A stretch of 64,000 nucleotides of DNA from the NCBI GenBank assembly GCA_903945375.1, contig CAJAVP010000100.1:62001-126000 (forward strand), read 5' to 3'. Made by a program: the position numbers and the translations under genes. Source of the stretch: an uncultured Methylococcaceae bacterium (GTDB taxonomy: Bacteria > Pseudomonadota > Gammaproteobacteria > Methylococcales > Methylomonadaceae). How positions within the stretch are numbered: position 1 is the first letter of the stretch; each line of letters opens with the position of its first letter. Of this stretch, positions 38,285 through 45,692 are shown in pieces. The notes under the pieces were generated by a model. The model was not told the DNA's origin. It saw only the letters and a program-made list of their open reading frames with translations, and ran no database searches.

Positions 38285-39388
38285 ATGACCGAATTTTTTA
38301 CCTATAACGGAAAAGCGCTGATTGATACGGTCAAAACCCGTTATTGGCATGTGCTGGACAATGGACAAGTGCAATGCGATCTTTGTCCACGTTTTTGCAA
38401 ACTGCATAACGATCAGCGTGGGCTTTGCTTTATTAGGCAAAATCGCAATGACGAATTGGTGATGACTAGCTACGGTCGATCCAGCGGGTTTGCCATTGAT
38501 CCCATTGAAAAGAAGCCACTGAATCATTTTTTGCCTGGTACGCCTGTGCTGTCTTTTGGTACGGCAGGCTGTAATTTGGCGTGTAAATTTTGCCAAAATT
38601 GGGATATTAGCAAATCGAGGGAATTAGACCGCTTAATGAGTAACGCCATGCCGGAGACTATCGCCCAGGCCGCGTTGAATCATGGCTGTCAAAGTGTGGC
38701 GTTTACTTATAATGATCCCGTTATTTTTCATGAATACGCGATTGATACCGCTCAAGCCTGTCGTCATCTGGGCATTAAATCGGTTGCCGTTTCCGCCGGT
38801 TATCAATGCAGCGCACCACGTGCCGAGTTTTATCAATGGATGGATGCAGCGAATATCGACTTAAAAGCGTTTAGCGAGCGTTTTTATTACAAAATAACCG
38901 GTAGTCACTTGCAGGCGGTGTTGGAAACTTTGCAATATATTAAGCAGGAAACATCGGTTTGGTTGGAATTAACCACGCTGATTATTCCAGGAGAAAATGA
39001 CTATGCCGCTGAGTTACACGCGATGACGCAATGGGTTGTCGAGCATTTAGGCAGCGAGGTTCCAATGCACTTTTCGGCTTTTCATCCTGATTGGAAAATG
39101 CGTGATAAGCCACCAACACCACTCGCCTCATTATTGCAAGCCCGACAAATTGCCTTGGCTAATGGGGTGCGCTATGCCTACGTGGGCAATGTGCATCATA
39201 AATCAGCAGACAGTACGTATTGCCATGCGTGTCAGCAGCTATTGATTGGTCGAGATTGGTATCAACTCGCCGAGTGGAATTTGGATGCCAAGGCGTGTTG
39301 TCGCTTTTGTGGTGCACGTTGTGCGGGTGTTTTTAATGCCAAGCCCGGACATTGGGGCGCTCAACGTCAAGCACTTCATTTGGGCTAA
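38285..39388 (+). CDS. amrS: AmmeMemoRadiSam-type radical SAM enzyme (AmrS)
   Basis: About 367 residues from the ATG at 38285 (MTEFFTYNGKAL), which has AGGGCAG upstream; the frame opens 24 codons earlier. The radical SAM cluster motif is CNLACKFCQNW (CxxxCxxC, about 92-102). An N-terminal CDLCPRFCKL and C-terminal CHAC...CRFCGARC cysteine sets add metal-binding or zinc-ribbon-like elements, as in the PFL-activase-like AmrS family. The AMMECR1 and Memo partners that name the system are not in the window. The reaction is unknown. It is not NirJ: it lacks the SPASM tail expected of that protein. Confidence 0.8.
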   Translation: MTEFFTYNGKALIDTVKTRYWHVLDNGQVQCDLCPRFCKLHNDQRGLCFIRQNRNDELVMTSYGRSSGFAIDPIEKKPLNHFLPGTPVLSFGTAGCNLACKFCQNWDISKSRELDRLMSNAMPETIAQAALNHGCQSVAFTYNDPVIFHEYAIDTAQACRHLGIKSVAVSAGYQCSAPRAEFYQWMDAANIDLKAFSERFYYKITGSHLQAVLETLQYIKQETSVWLELTTLIIPGENDYAAELHAMTQWVVEHLGSEVPMHFSAFHPDWKMRDKPPTPLASLLQARQIALANGVRYAYVGNVHHKSADSTYCHACQQLLIGRDWYQLAEWNLDAKACCRFCGARCAGVFNAKPGHWGAQRQALHLG

Positions 39389-39478
39389 TCGGGATATTAT
39401 TCAACTTAAACTTTTCGGACTTGAGCTTTCAGTCACTATTCGATAGTATTGGCTCAATATCACAAAGGAGCCAAAATC

Positions 39479-41059
39479 ATGCAATTTACGTTTAAACCGC
39501 TATCGCTTGCTCTCATTACCGGATTATCTTCTCTGCTATTACCTTCACTGGTCAATGCAGGTGCGGATTCCGCCCCCCAAATGCACGAGCTTTACCAAAA
39601 TAATTGCGCCAGTTGTCATGGTTCAGATCATGGCGGTTATTTAGCGCCCGCGCTGAATGCCGATACGCTAAAAGGTCGCAGCCCAACCGCGTTACGCACA
39701 ATCGTCATGGCGGGTAGTTTTGATACGTTAATGCCTCCGTTTTATGGACGCTTGTCGGATGATGAGATTCGTGGGGTTATCAAACATTTGCAAAGCACAC
39801 CAAAATTGCCCAATCCCAATTGGACAATTGACGACATGAAAGCTTCGTTAAAAGTTTATGTCAATGATGAATCGAAGCTGCCGACTCAACCAAACTATGT
39901 GATTGACAACATGGATGATGTGATCGGTGTTGCAGCACGTGGTAAATACGGTCGCGGCGAAGGTTCAAAAGCGGTGTTTATCAACAGCAAAACTCATCAA
40001 AAAATTGGCGAAGTAGCAACCGGTACAGCGGCGCATATCATTGACTATAATCCAGCAAATCCACGCTGGGCGTATGTTAAAACCGATACGGCCGAAATTT
40101 TTAAAGTCGATTTATATTCTATGCAAGCCGTGCGTAGCATTAAAACCGGCTATAACGGCCCAGGCATGGGCGTGTCTCGTGACGGTAAATACTTAATGGC
40201 TGGCTCGTTTGTGCCACACAATGCCGTGATATTAAACGCCGACACCTTAGAACCCTTAAAAACCTTTGAATTAGAAGGCATAGACCCTGACGGTAAACAA
40301 GTGTCTTCGGATTCTGGCATGATTATCGGCACGCCCTTTGATGATATTTTTGCGATTGCACTGGAAAATGCCGGACAAGTTTGGGTCATTGATTTAAAAG
40401 ACGGTTTCCCTGTAACGCGCATTACTGACGTAGGTCGCCATTTGCATGATGCTTTTTTAACGCATGGTGGACGTAAACTGATGATTGCCGCCTACGATGA
40501 CAGCATCGTTGCCGCCATTGATTTAAAAGACCGTAAAATTATCAAAAAATTAGAGGCGGGTTGTGTGCCGCATGTCGGCGGGGGTTCAGCGGTTGAAGTC
40601 GATGGTCGCATCTTAGGCTTTGGTACAAATTTTGGCGATTGCGACAAAACCGTTGTCAGTGTTTGGGATTTGGACAAAATGGAAGTTGTTAAGCAGATAC
40701 CCGTCGCCGGTGGCACCGAATCGCCAGCGGCTCACGCCAACGCGCCGTATGTGGCCGTCGATATTATCAGTAAAGATCGCCGTGCTCGTACGATTCAACT
40801 GATCGACAAAAAAACCTTGGAAGTCGTTAAAACCTTGGATGTCGGTGGTCACGCCTATTTCCCCGAATACAGTGCCGATGGCAAATTCTTGTACGTCAGC
40901 GCCGGTTATAGCGGTGATGAGGTTGTCGTCTATGATTCGACTACTTTAGCAAAAGTCGCTTCACTGACAATGGAAAGTCCGGCGGGTATTTTCTCGCATG
41001 GTCGTGTTAGATACATGACACGCGGTTTGTCTCCGGATGAAATCAAAGGGGCAAACTGA
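39479..41059 (+). CDS. nirS: Cytochrome cd1 protein, NirS-type nitrite reductase candidate
   Basis: Nitrite reductase NirS reduces nitrite to NO in the periplasm. The 526-residue product has a Sec signal ending VNAGA, a cytochrome c domain with CASCHG (heme c, about residue 43) and an eight-bladed d1 propeller. Candidate d1 residues are the proximal His in TAAHIIDY and two active-site His in HLHDAF and CVPHVGGG, which match the pattern recalled for NirS. The N-terminal cytochrome (LYQNNCASCHGSD) looks more like NirN, so a NirN-like heme d1 maturation enzyme is the alternative. AAAGGAG lies before the ATG. The stop overlaps the next start (TGATG). Confidence 0.65.
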   Translation: MQFTFKPLSLALITGLSSLLLPSLVNAGADSAPQMHELYQNNCASCHGSDHGGYLAPALNADTLKGRSPTALRTIVMAGSFDTLMPPFYGRLSDDEIRGVIKHLQSTPKLPNPNWTIDDMKASLKVYVNDESKLPTQPNYVIDNMDDVIGVAARGKYGRGEGSKAVFINSKTHQKIGEVATGTAAHIIDYNPANPRWAYVKTDTAEIFKVDLYSMQAVRSIKTGYNGPGMGVSRDGKYLMAGSFVPHNAVILNADTLEPLKTFELEGIDPDGKQVSSDSGMIIGTPFDDIFAIALENAGQVWVIDLKDGFPVTRITDVGRHLHDAFLTHGGRKLMIAAYDDSIVAAIDLKDRKIIKKLEAGCVPHVGGGSAVEVDGRILGFGTNFGDCDKTVVSVWDLDKMEVVKQIPVAGGTESPAAHANAPYVAVDIISKDRRARTIQLIDKKTLEVVKTLDVGGHAYFPEYSADGKFLYVSAGYSGDEVVVYDSTTLAKVASLTMESPAGIFSHGRVRYMTRGLSPDEIKGAN

Positions 41060-41361
41060 TGAAACGCTGGTTACTTTTAGGTGTATTTATCCTGACGATA
41101 AACGATGCCAGTGCTGCCAATCTCTACGCTGGACAAACTCGCGCGGCGGCGGTTTGTTCACAATGTCACGGCATTAGAACACCGTCGGCAGATGCCCCGT
41201 TTCCGCAATTAGCCGGACGTGATGTCGCCTATTTACAACTCGCACTTAAACAATACCGCGATAAAGTCCGTAAATCCGACCTCATGAATGCCATTGCCGG
41301 TTCGTTATCAGATGAAGATATCGCGAACGTCGCGGCGTATTACGCTAAGTTGAAGCCTTAA
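41059..41361 (+). CDS. Small periplasmic class I cytochrome c (c553/c4-like)
   Basis: A 100-residue secreted cytochrome. A signal peptide (LLLGVFILTINDASA) precedes AANLYAG. CSQCHG binds heme c, and a Met-containing segment (SDLMNAIAGSLSDEDIANVA) provides the sixth ligand and the terminal helix. It overlaps the cd1 gene by one base and the next cytochrome gene by one base, so the three are translationally coupled. Its likely job is to carry electrons to the cd1 enzyme, as NirM does in Pseudomonas; this is inferred from position. Confidence 0.85.
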   Translation: MKRWLLLGVFILTINDASAANLYAGQTRAAAVCSQCHGIRTPSADAPFPQLAGRDVAYLQLALKQYRDKVRKSDLMNAIAGSLSDEDIANVAAYYAKLKP

Positions 41362-41696
41362 TGCCTTACTTAAGCAAAGCGTTTCTTTTTTGTTTAGCTT
41401 GGTGCGTGTTTGCACCAAGCGGTTGGGCAGTCGAACCCACACCGGCTCGCCAAACAGAATTGCGTCATTTACTTAAAAATGATTGTGGCGCCTGTCATGG
41501 GTTGACTTTACAAGGCGGCATGGGGCCGCCTTTATTACCCGATACACTCAAGGGTAAAGCCGATGCGTTGTTAATCACAAGCATTTTACAGGGTCGTAAA
41601 GGCACGGCTATGCCGCCTTGGCAAACATTTATCAATACAGAAGAGGCGGCTTGGCTGCTTGATGTATTACGAAACGGTAAGCATGGCGCGGAATAA
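41361..41696 (+). CDS. nirC: Small cytochrome c, NirC-like
   Basis: A 111-residue cytochrome with a signal peptide (FLFCLAWCVFAPSGWA) and one heme site CGACHG (about residue 47). RHLLKNDCGACHGLTLQGG and GTAMPPWQ follow the pattern of NirC, which lies between nirS and nirF in pseudomonads and supplies electrons to NirS or helps its maturation. It overlaps the HPP gene start by 14 bases. The symbol rests on motif and position together. Confidence 0.75.
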   Translation: MPYLSKAFLFCLAWCVFAPSGWAVEPTPARQTELRHLLKNDCGACHGLTLQGGMGPPLLPDTLKGKADALLITSILQGRKGTAMPPWQTFINTEEAAWLLDVLRNGKHGAE

Positions 41697-42243
41697 AGTT
41701 AAAAAGCCGCGCAGTTCTCCTAAGATTGCCTTCTTTAAAAGTCCTATTCTGCGTTTTATATGGTGTTTGTTAGGTGCAGGAACGGGCATTTCGCTTGCGC
41801 TGTTTTTGGCAGGTCCAGGAATGGCGCCATTTCTGCTCGCCTCTTTAGGTGCATCAACCGTATTTCTTTTTGGACTGACCAAAGCACCCGCTGGGCAACC
41901 GCGTGCATTATTTGGGGGGCATTTGGGTTGTGCATTTATCGGTATTTGTTGTTATCAAGCCTTTGGGGATGTCGATTGGGTATATCCACTTGCACAAGTA
42001 TTGGCGGTATCATGGATGTTGCTCAGTAAAACCGTACATCCGCCTGCTGGCTCTAACGCAATTATCATGGTTTATGCACACGCTAATTGGGAGGCTCTGT
42101 TAAATCCAGTTCTAACGGGCGTAATGACTCTGGCGATTGTTGCTGCAATTTGGAGCCGACTCTATCCCGGACATGTTCGTTATCCTGTCAGCTGGCGTGA
42201 ACGTTCGCCACCTAAGATTCTTTGGGGCGGCTGGGATGATTAA
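41683..42243 (+). CDS. HPP family integral membrane protein (possible nitrite transporter)
   Basis: About 186 residues from the ATG at 41683 (MARNKVKKPRSS), which overlaps the end of nirC. There are four hydrophobic spans, and the family motif appears as KTVHPPAGSNAI (His-Pro-Pro, about residues 122-124). Some HPP proteins of cyanobacteria and plant plastids carry nitrite across membranes. Its place within the nir operon fits a role in nitrite or NO-related transport, but this is inference. The conserved LASLGASTVFLFG and GHLGCAFIG blocks support the family call. Confidence 0.82.
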   Translation: MARNKVKKPRSSPKIAFFKSPILRFIWCLLGAGTGISLALFLAGPGMAPFLLASLGASTVFLFGLTKAPAGQPRALFGGHLGCAFIGICCYQAFGDVDWVYPLAQVLAVSWMLLSKTVHPPAGSNAIIMVYAHANWEALLNPVLTGVMTLAIVAAIWSRLYPGHVRYPVSWRERSPPKILWGGWDD

Positions 42244-42380
42244 TCATATAACCATTCAGACCCTCTGTTCGTCATGTGCCCTTCGACAGGCCCATAGCGG
42301 ACGGCAGGTGATAAACCCTTATTGAAAACGCAGTAATACCTTGACACCAGCAACGAAAGTTATCGTTTATTATCCTAATC

Positions 42381-43541
42381 ATGAAAAAACTACTCTTTTT
42401 AAGCCTACTTTTTGCTCTAAACAGCCAAGCTGCACCACGCGCGAGTGGTGACTTAGGTCTAGTCATTGAACGCGAAAGTGGTAGTGCGCTGATTATTAAC
42501 ACCAGTACCCATCAGCAACTCGCCAAAATTAGCCAACTGGGTGATTTATCCCATGCCTCAGTGGTATTTTCACGCGATCAACGTTACGCCTATGTGTTTG
42601 GGCGTGATGGCAGTTTGAGCAAGATTGATCTGTTACAAGACAAACTAGAACAGCGCATTGTACAAGCCGGTAACAGTATCGGTGGTGCAATTTCTCAAGA
42701 CGGTAAATTAATCGCCGTCGCCAATTACGAACCCGGTGGCGTGAAAGTGTTTACCGCTGATAATTTAGCTTTAGTCGCCGATATTCCCAGTGAATACGCG
42801 CAGGGCAAACGTTCCAAAGTCGTAGGCTTAGTCGATGCGCCCGGACAACGCTTTGTGTTTAGTTTGTTTGATGCGGGAGAAATCTGGATAGTGAATATGA
42901 AAAATCCACAACAACCGGTATTAGAAAAATTTAAAGCCATAGGCAAAGAACCCTACGATGCTTTAATTTCACCCGAAGGGCGTTTTTATATTGCTGGTTT
43001 GTTTGGCGATCCGGGTTTAGCCAAACTGGATTTATGGGATACCGCAGCGGGCGTTAAGCGTATTTTGCCGGAATACAGTAAACAGGAAGAAACCCTGCCG
43101 GTTTACAAAATGCCTCACTTAGAAGGCTGGTCGGTGGCAGGGGATTATATGTTTGTGCCCGCGATTGGCAAACATGAAGTCTTAGTCATCGACAAACAAA
43201 CCTGGCAAGTCGTCAAGCACATTGCGGTACTCGGTCAGCCAGTTTTTGTGATGGCAAGACCCGATGCGCGACAAATTTGGGTCAATTTTGCTTTCCCTGA
43301 TAATAATCAACTGCAACTCATTGATGCTAAAACATTTACCATCAGCAACACACTGACACCTGGGAAAGCAGTATTACATATGGAATTTACGCCGCGTGGC
43401 GAACAAGTCTGGGTTGCTCTGCGTGATGACGATCAAGTAATCGTTTACGATACCACTAACTTACAAGAAATTAGCCGCTTACCCGCGCAAAAACCGAATG
43501 GCATTTTTTTTAGTGCCCGCGCGAATCGGATTGGAATGTAA
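42381..43541 (+). CDS. nirF: Heme d1 biosynthesis protein NirF
   Basis: NirF is a periplasmic beta-propeller protein needed late in heme d1 assembly. The 386 residues start with a signal peptide (KKLLFLSLLFALNSQAA) and resemble the d1 domain of NirS without the cytochrome part. Diagnostic segments are GDLGLVIERESGS, YAYVFGRDGSLSKIDL, ISQDGKLIAVANYEPGGVKV and MPHLEGWSVAGDYMFVPAIG. The nirD start follows 4 bases after the stop. In Pseudomonas NirF is a lipoprotein; no lipobox cysteine is seen here. Confidence 0.93.
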   Translation: MKKLLFLSLLFALNSQAAPRASGDLGLVIERESGSALIINTSTHQQLAKISQLGDLSHASVVFSRDQRYAYVFGRDGSLSKIDLLQDKLEQRIVQAGNSIGGAISQDGKLIAVANYEPGGVKVFTADNLALVADIPSEYAQGKRSKVVGLVDAPGQRFVFSLFDAGEIWIVNMKNPQQPVLEKFKAIGKEPYDALISPEGRFYIAGLFGDPGLAKLDLWDTAAGVKRILPEYSKQEETLPVYKMPHLEGWSVAGDYMFVPAIGKHEVLVIDKQTWQVVKHIAVLGQPVFVMARPDARQIWVNFAFPDNNQLQLIDAKTFTISNTLTPGKAVLHMEFTPRGEQVWVALRDDDQVIVYDTTNLQEISRLPAQKPNGIFFSARANRIGM

Positions 43542-43545
43542 CGAC

Positions 43546-44010
43546 ATGCTGATGGATTGGCATAAGCAGTTATTAAATGATTTTCAGCGTGATTTTCCGT
43601 TGTCACCACGACCTTACCAAGACATTGCTCATCGTTTGGGCGTGAGCGAAGCAGATGTGTTACAAGCATTAGGGGAGGCGAGTGAATTACAGACCTATAT
43701 CAGTCGGATTGGGCCTGTCATTCGTCCTAACTATATTGGTATCAGTACCTTAGTGGCTTTATCCGTACCGAATGAGCAACTACAAACCATTGCTGATCAA
43801 ATCAGCCGTTATCCAGAGGTCAATCACAATTACGAGCGCGAACATCGATTTAATTTATGGTTTGTCGTCATTGCGGCAGATGCGGAACACCTTAATGATT
43901 TGCTGGAAAAAATAGCTCAAGAAACGGGCTATCACCCCCTGCGTCTCCCTTTATTACATGATTTTTTTATTGATTTAGGCTTTCAAATGGACTTGCAAGA
44001 TGCTGGATAA
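43546..44010 (+). CDS. nirD: Siroheme decarboxylase subunit NirD
   Basis: NirD belongs to the AsnC/Lrp-like proteins that together decarboxylate siroheme to didecarboxysiroheme for heme d1. About 154 residues from the ATG at 43546 (MLMDWHKQL); the frame opens 16 codons earlier within nirF. An HTH-like N-terminal half (SPRPYQDIAHRLGVSEADV) is followed by the D/G-type motif HNYEREHRFNLWFV (about 97-110), which holds the residues tied to catalysis. It overlaps nirL by 11 bases. Order and length match nirD of Pseudomonas. Confidence 0.92.
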   Translation: MLMDWHKQLLNDFQRDFPLSPRPYQDIAHRLGVSEADVLQALGEASELQTYISRIGPVIRPNYIGISTLVALSVPNEQLQTIADQISRYPEVNHNYEREHRFNLWFVVIAADAEHLNDLLEKIAQETGYHPLRLPLLHDFFIDLGFQMDLQDAG

Positions 44011-44500
44011 TCAAGATCGTCAATTACTGACCACCATTCAATTAGGGTTGCCGGTTTGCCCACGTCCTTACGCACAAATCGGGCAACGCTGCGCCATGTC
44101 TGAAGATGAAGTGATTATGCGCCTGACGCGCCTTCAACAGCAGGGTATTATCAAGCGGCTAGGCATTATCGTAAAACATCATTCGCTCGGCTACCGCGCC
44201 AATGCGATGATTGTTTGGGATATTCCCGACGAGTTGATTGAGACTATTGGTACTCAAATAAGCCGATTTTCCTTTGTGACACTGTGCTATCAACGCCCCA
44301 GACAAACCGAATGGCCTTATAATCTGTACTGCATGATTCATGGCAAAGATCGCGCAGTGGTGCGCCAGCAGTTGGAGCAGCTCAATCAAGCCTGCGGTTT
44401 AATGGCCTACGCACAAGACGTGTTATTCAGTCGCCGCTGTTTTAAACAGCGCGGTGCCTTATATCCCAGTCAACCCGCACCGGTCAACTCTCATGGATGA
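44000..44500 (+). CDS. nirL: Siroheme decarboxylase subunit NirL
   Basis: The second AsnC-like siroheme decarboxylase protein, 166 residues. It has PVCPRPYAQIGQRCAMSEDEV and the L/H-type motif CYQRPRQTEWPYNLYCMIHG (about 95-114), distinct from the HNY type of NirD and NirG. The L-type and D-type proteins are thought to form pairs. It overlaps nirD and, by 8 bases, nirG. The four separate genes suggest a recent or retained duplication set, not fused forms. Confidence 0.92.
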   Translation: MLDNQDRQLLTTIQLGLPVCPRPYAQIGQRCAMSEDEVIMRLTRLQQQGIIKRLGIIVKHHSLGYRANAMIVWDIPDELIETIGTQISRFSFVTLCYQRPRQTEWPYNLYCMIHGKDRAVVRQQLEQLNQACGLMAYAQDVLFSRRCFKQRGALYPSQPAPVNSHG

Positions 44501-44936
44501 GCTCGATCGTCAGCTTATTAATGCACTGCAAAACGGTCTGCCGGTTTGCCAATCCCCCTTTAAAACCATTGCAACGGCGTTAATGCTGTCTGAAGAGGAT
44601 GTCCTTGCGCGTCTTAGGCGTTTGTTAGATAGCGGCATCTTAACGCGCTTTGGGCCGCTTTATAATGCCGAACAATTGGGCGGCGCCTTAACGCTGGCCG
44701 CTGTCAAAGCCCCGACTGAACGCTTTGATAATGTGGTGGCAATCATTAACGCTTTCCCTGAGGTCGCTCATAATTATGCGCGTGACCATGCGCTGAATAT
44801 CTGGTTTGTTTTAGCGACTGAAACGCCAGAACAACTCCCGATTATTTTAGACGCTATTGCGGAACAAACCGGTTTGAGGGTATATAACATGCCAAAAATA
44901 AAAGAATATTTCGTCAATTTAAAACTGGAAGCCTAG
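44493..44936 (+). CDS. nirG: Siroheme decarboxylase subunit NirG
   Basis: The third paralogue, 147 residues from the ATG at 44493 (MDELDRQLINALQNG), exactly the usual NirG length. It has the D/G-type motif HNYARDHALNIWFV (about 93-106) and GLPVCQSPFKTIATALMLSE in the HTH part. The frame opens 13 codons upstream within nirL. nirH starts 1 base after its stop. Together with NirD it supplies the histidine-bearing half of the decarboxylase. Confidence 0.92.
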   Translation: MDELDRQLINALQNGLPVCQSPFKTIATALMLSEEDVLARLRRLLDSGILTRFGPLYNAEQLGGALTLAAVKAPTERFDNVVAIINAFPEVAHNYARDHALNIWFVLATETPEQLPIILDAIAEQTGLRVYNMPKIKEYFVNLKLEA

Positions 44937-44937
44937 T

Positions 44938-45414
44938 ATGGATGATACTGATCGCCGTATCATGCACGCCACGCAAAGCGGTTTGCCGTTGACGACTGAG
45001 CCGTATCAGACCTTGGCGGAACAATTGGGGCTCACCGTTGATGAGGTCATGGCGAGGCTCAAAGCCATGCAAGCCAATGGCTGCATTCGTCGTATCGGCG
45101 CAGTGCCCAACCATTATCGACTGGGTTATTTATTCAACGGTATGACGGTTTGGAATGTACCAGACGAGCGTGTAGATGAGCTTGGGCAACAAGTCGGACA
45201 GCTCAGTTTTGTCAGTCATTGTTACCATCGTCCGCGCCATTTACCCGATTGGCCTTATAATTTGTTTGCGATGGTACATGCCAAAAGCCAAACCGATGTA
45301 GATCATCAAATTCAGCAAATCGCCACCCGACTCGGTGACGCAAATCGCGGACATGAGGTTTTGTTTAGCACCCAAATACTCAAAAAAACCGGTTTTCGTA
45401 GTCGCTTTGATTAA
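44938..45414 (+). CDS. nirH: Siroheme decarboxylase subunit NirH
   Basis: The last of the four AsnC-like proteins, 158 residues. It contains the L/H-type motif CYHRPRHLPDWPYNLFAMVH (about 96-115) and IGAVPNHYRLGYLFNGMTVW. It closes the nir run: no nirJ or nirE follows, and the next gene, 278 bases on, is a diguanylate cyclase. The order F-D-L-G-H is the same as in Pseudomonas. Confidence 0.92.
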   Translation: MDDTDRRIMHATQSGLPLTTEPYQTLAEQLGLTVDEVMARLKAMQANGCIRRIGAVPNHYRLGYLFNGMTVWNVPDERVDELGQQVGQLSFVSHCYHRPRHLPDWPYNLFAMVHAKSQTDVDHQIQQIATRLGDANRGHEVLFSTQILKKTGFRSRFD

Positions 45415-45610
45415 ATGAGTCGTCCTATAAGCAATACAAATTTGTTTTTATATTTTACCCGACTATACTATCGAACACGGCTGTGTGGGTATGTATTTAT
45501 GCGGTAAGAAGCGCGATATATAGCGTTTAAGTAAATATGAGCTAATTAGGTATTAGTCTATTTGAGGCTATCGGCTTAATTTACATTTAAGATGAGACAT
45601 AAATAGAGTT

Positions 45611-45640
45611 ATTCAGTGCATTCAGTGCATTCAGTGCATT
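45611..45640. repeat. Triple 9-bp direct repeat upstream of a GGDEF gene
   Basis: ATTCAGTGC occurs three times in tandem and is followed by ATT, 53 bases before the GGDEF start codon. It lies in a 278-bp spacer with no ORF. It could be an iterated regulator-binding site or a slippage-prone spacer element. Confidence 0.8.
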
Positions 45641-45692
45641 CTCGCGTTTCTGTATATTCTTAAAATTATAGAACAATAGAGGGTGAGGGCGC

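Noticed and set aside
38285-39388. Radical SAM enzyme as the missing NirJ
   Set aside because: Its cysteine pattern and flanking segments fit the AmrS/PFL-activase-like group; it is on the far side of the cd1 gene and lacks a NirJ-like SPASM end.
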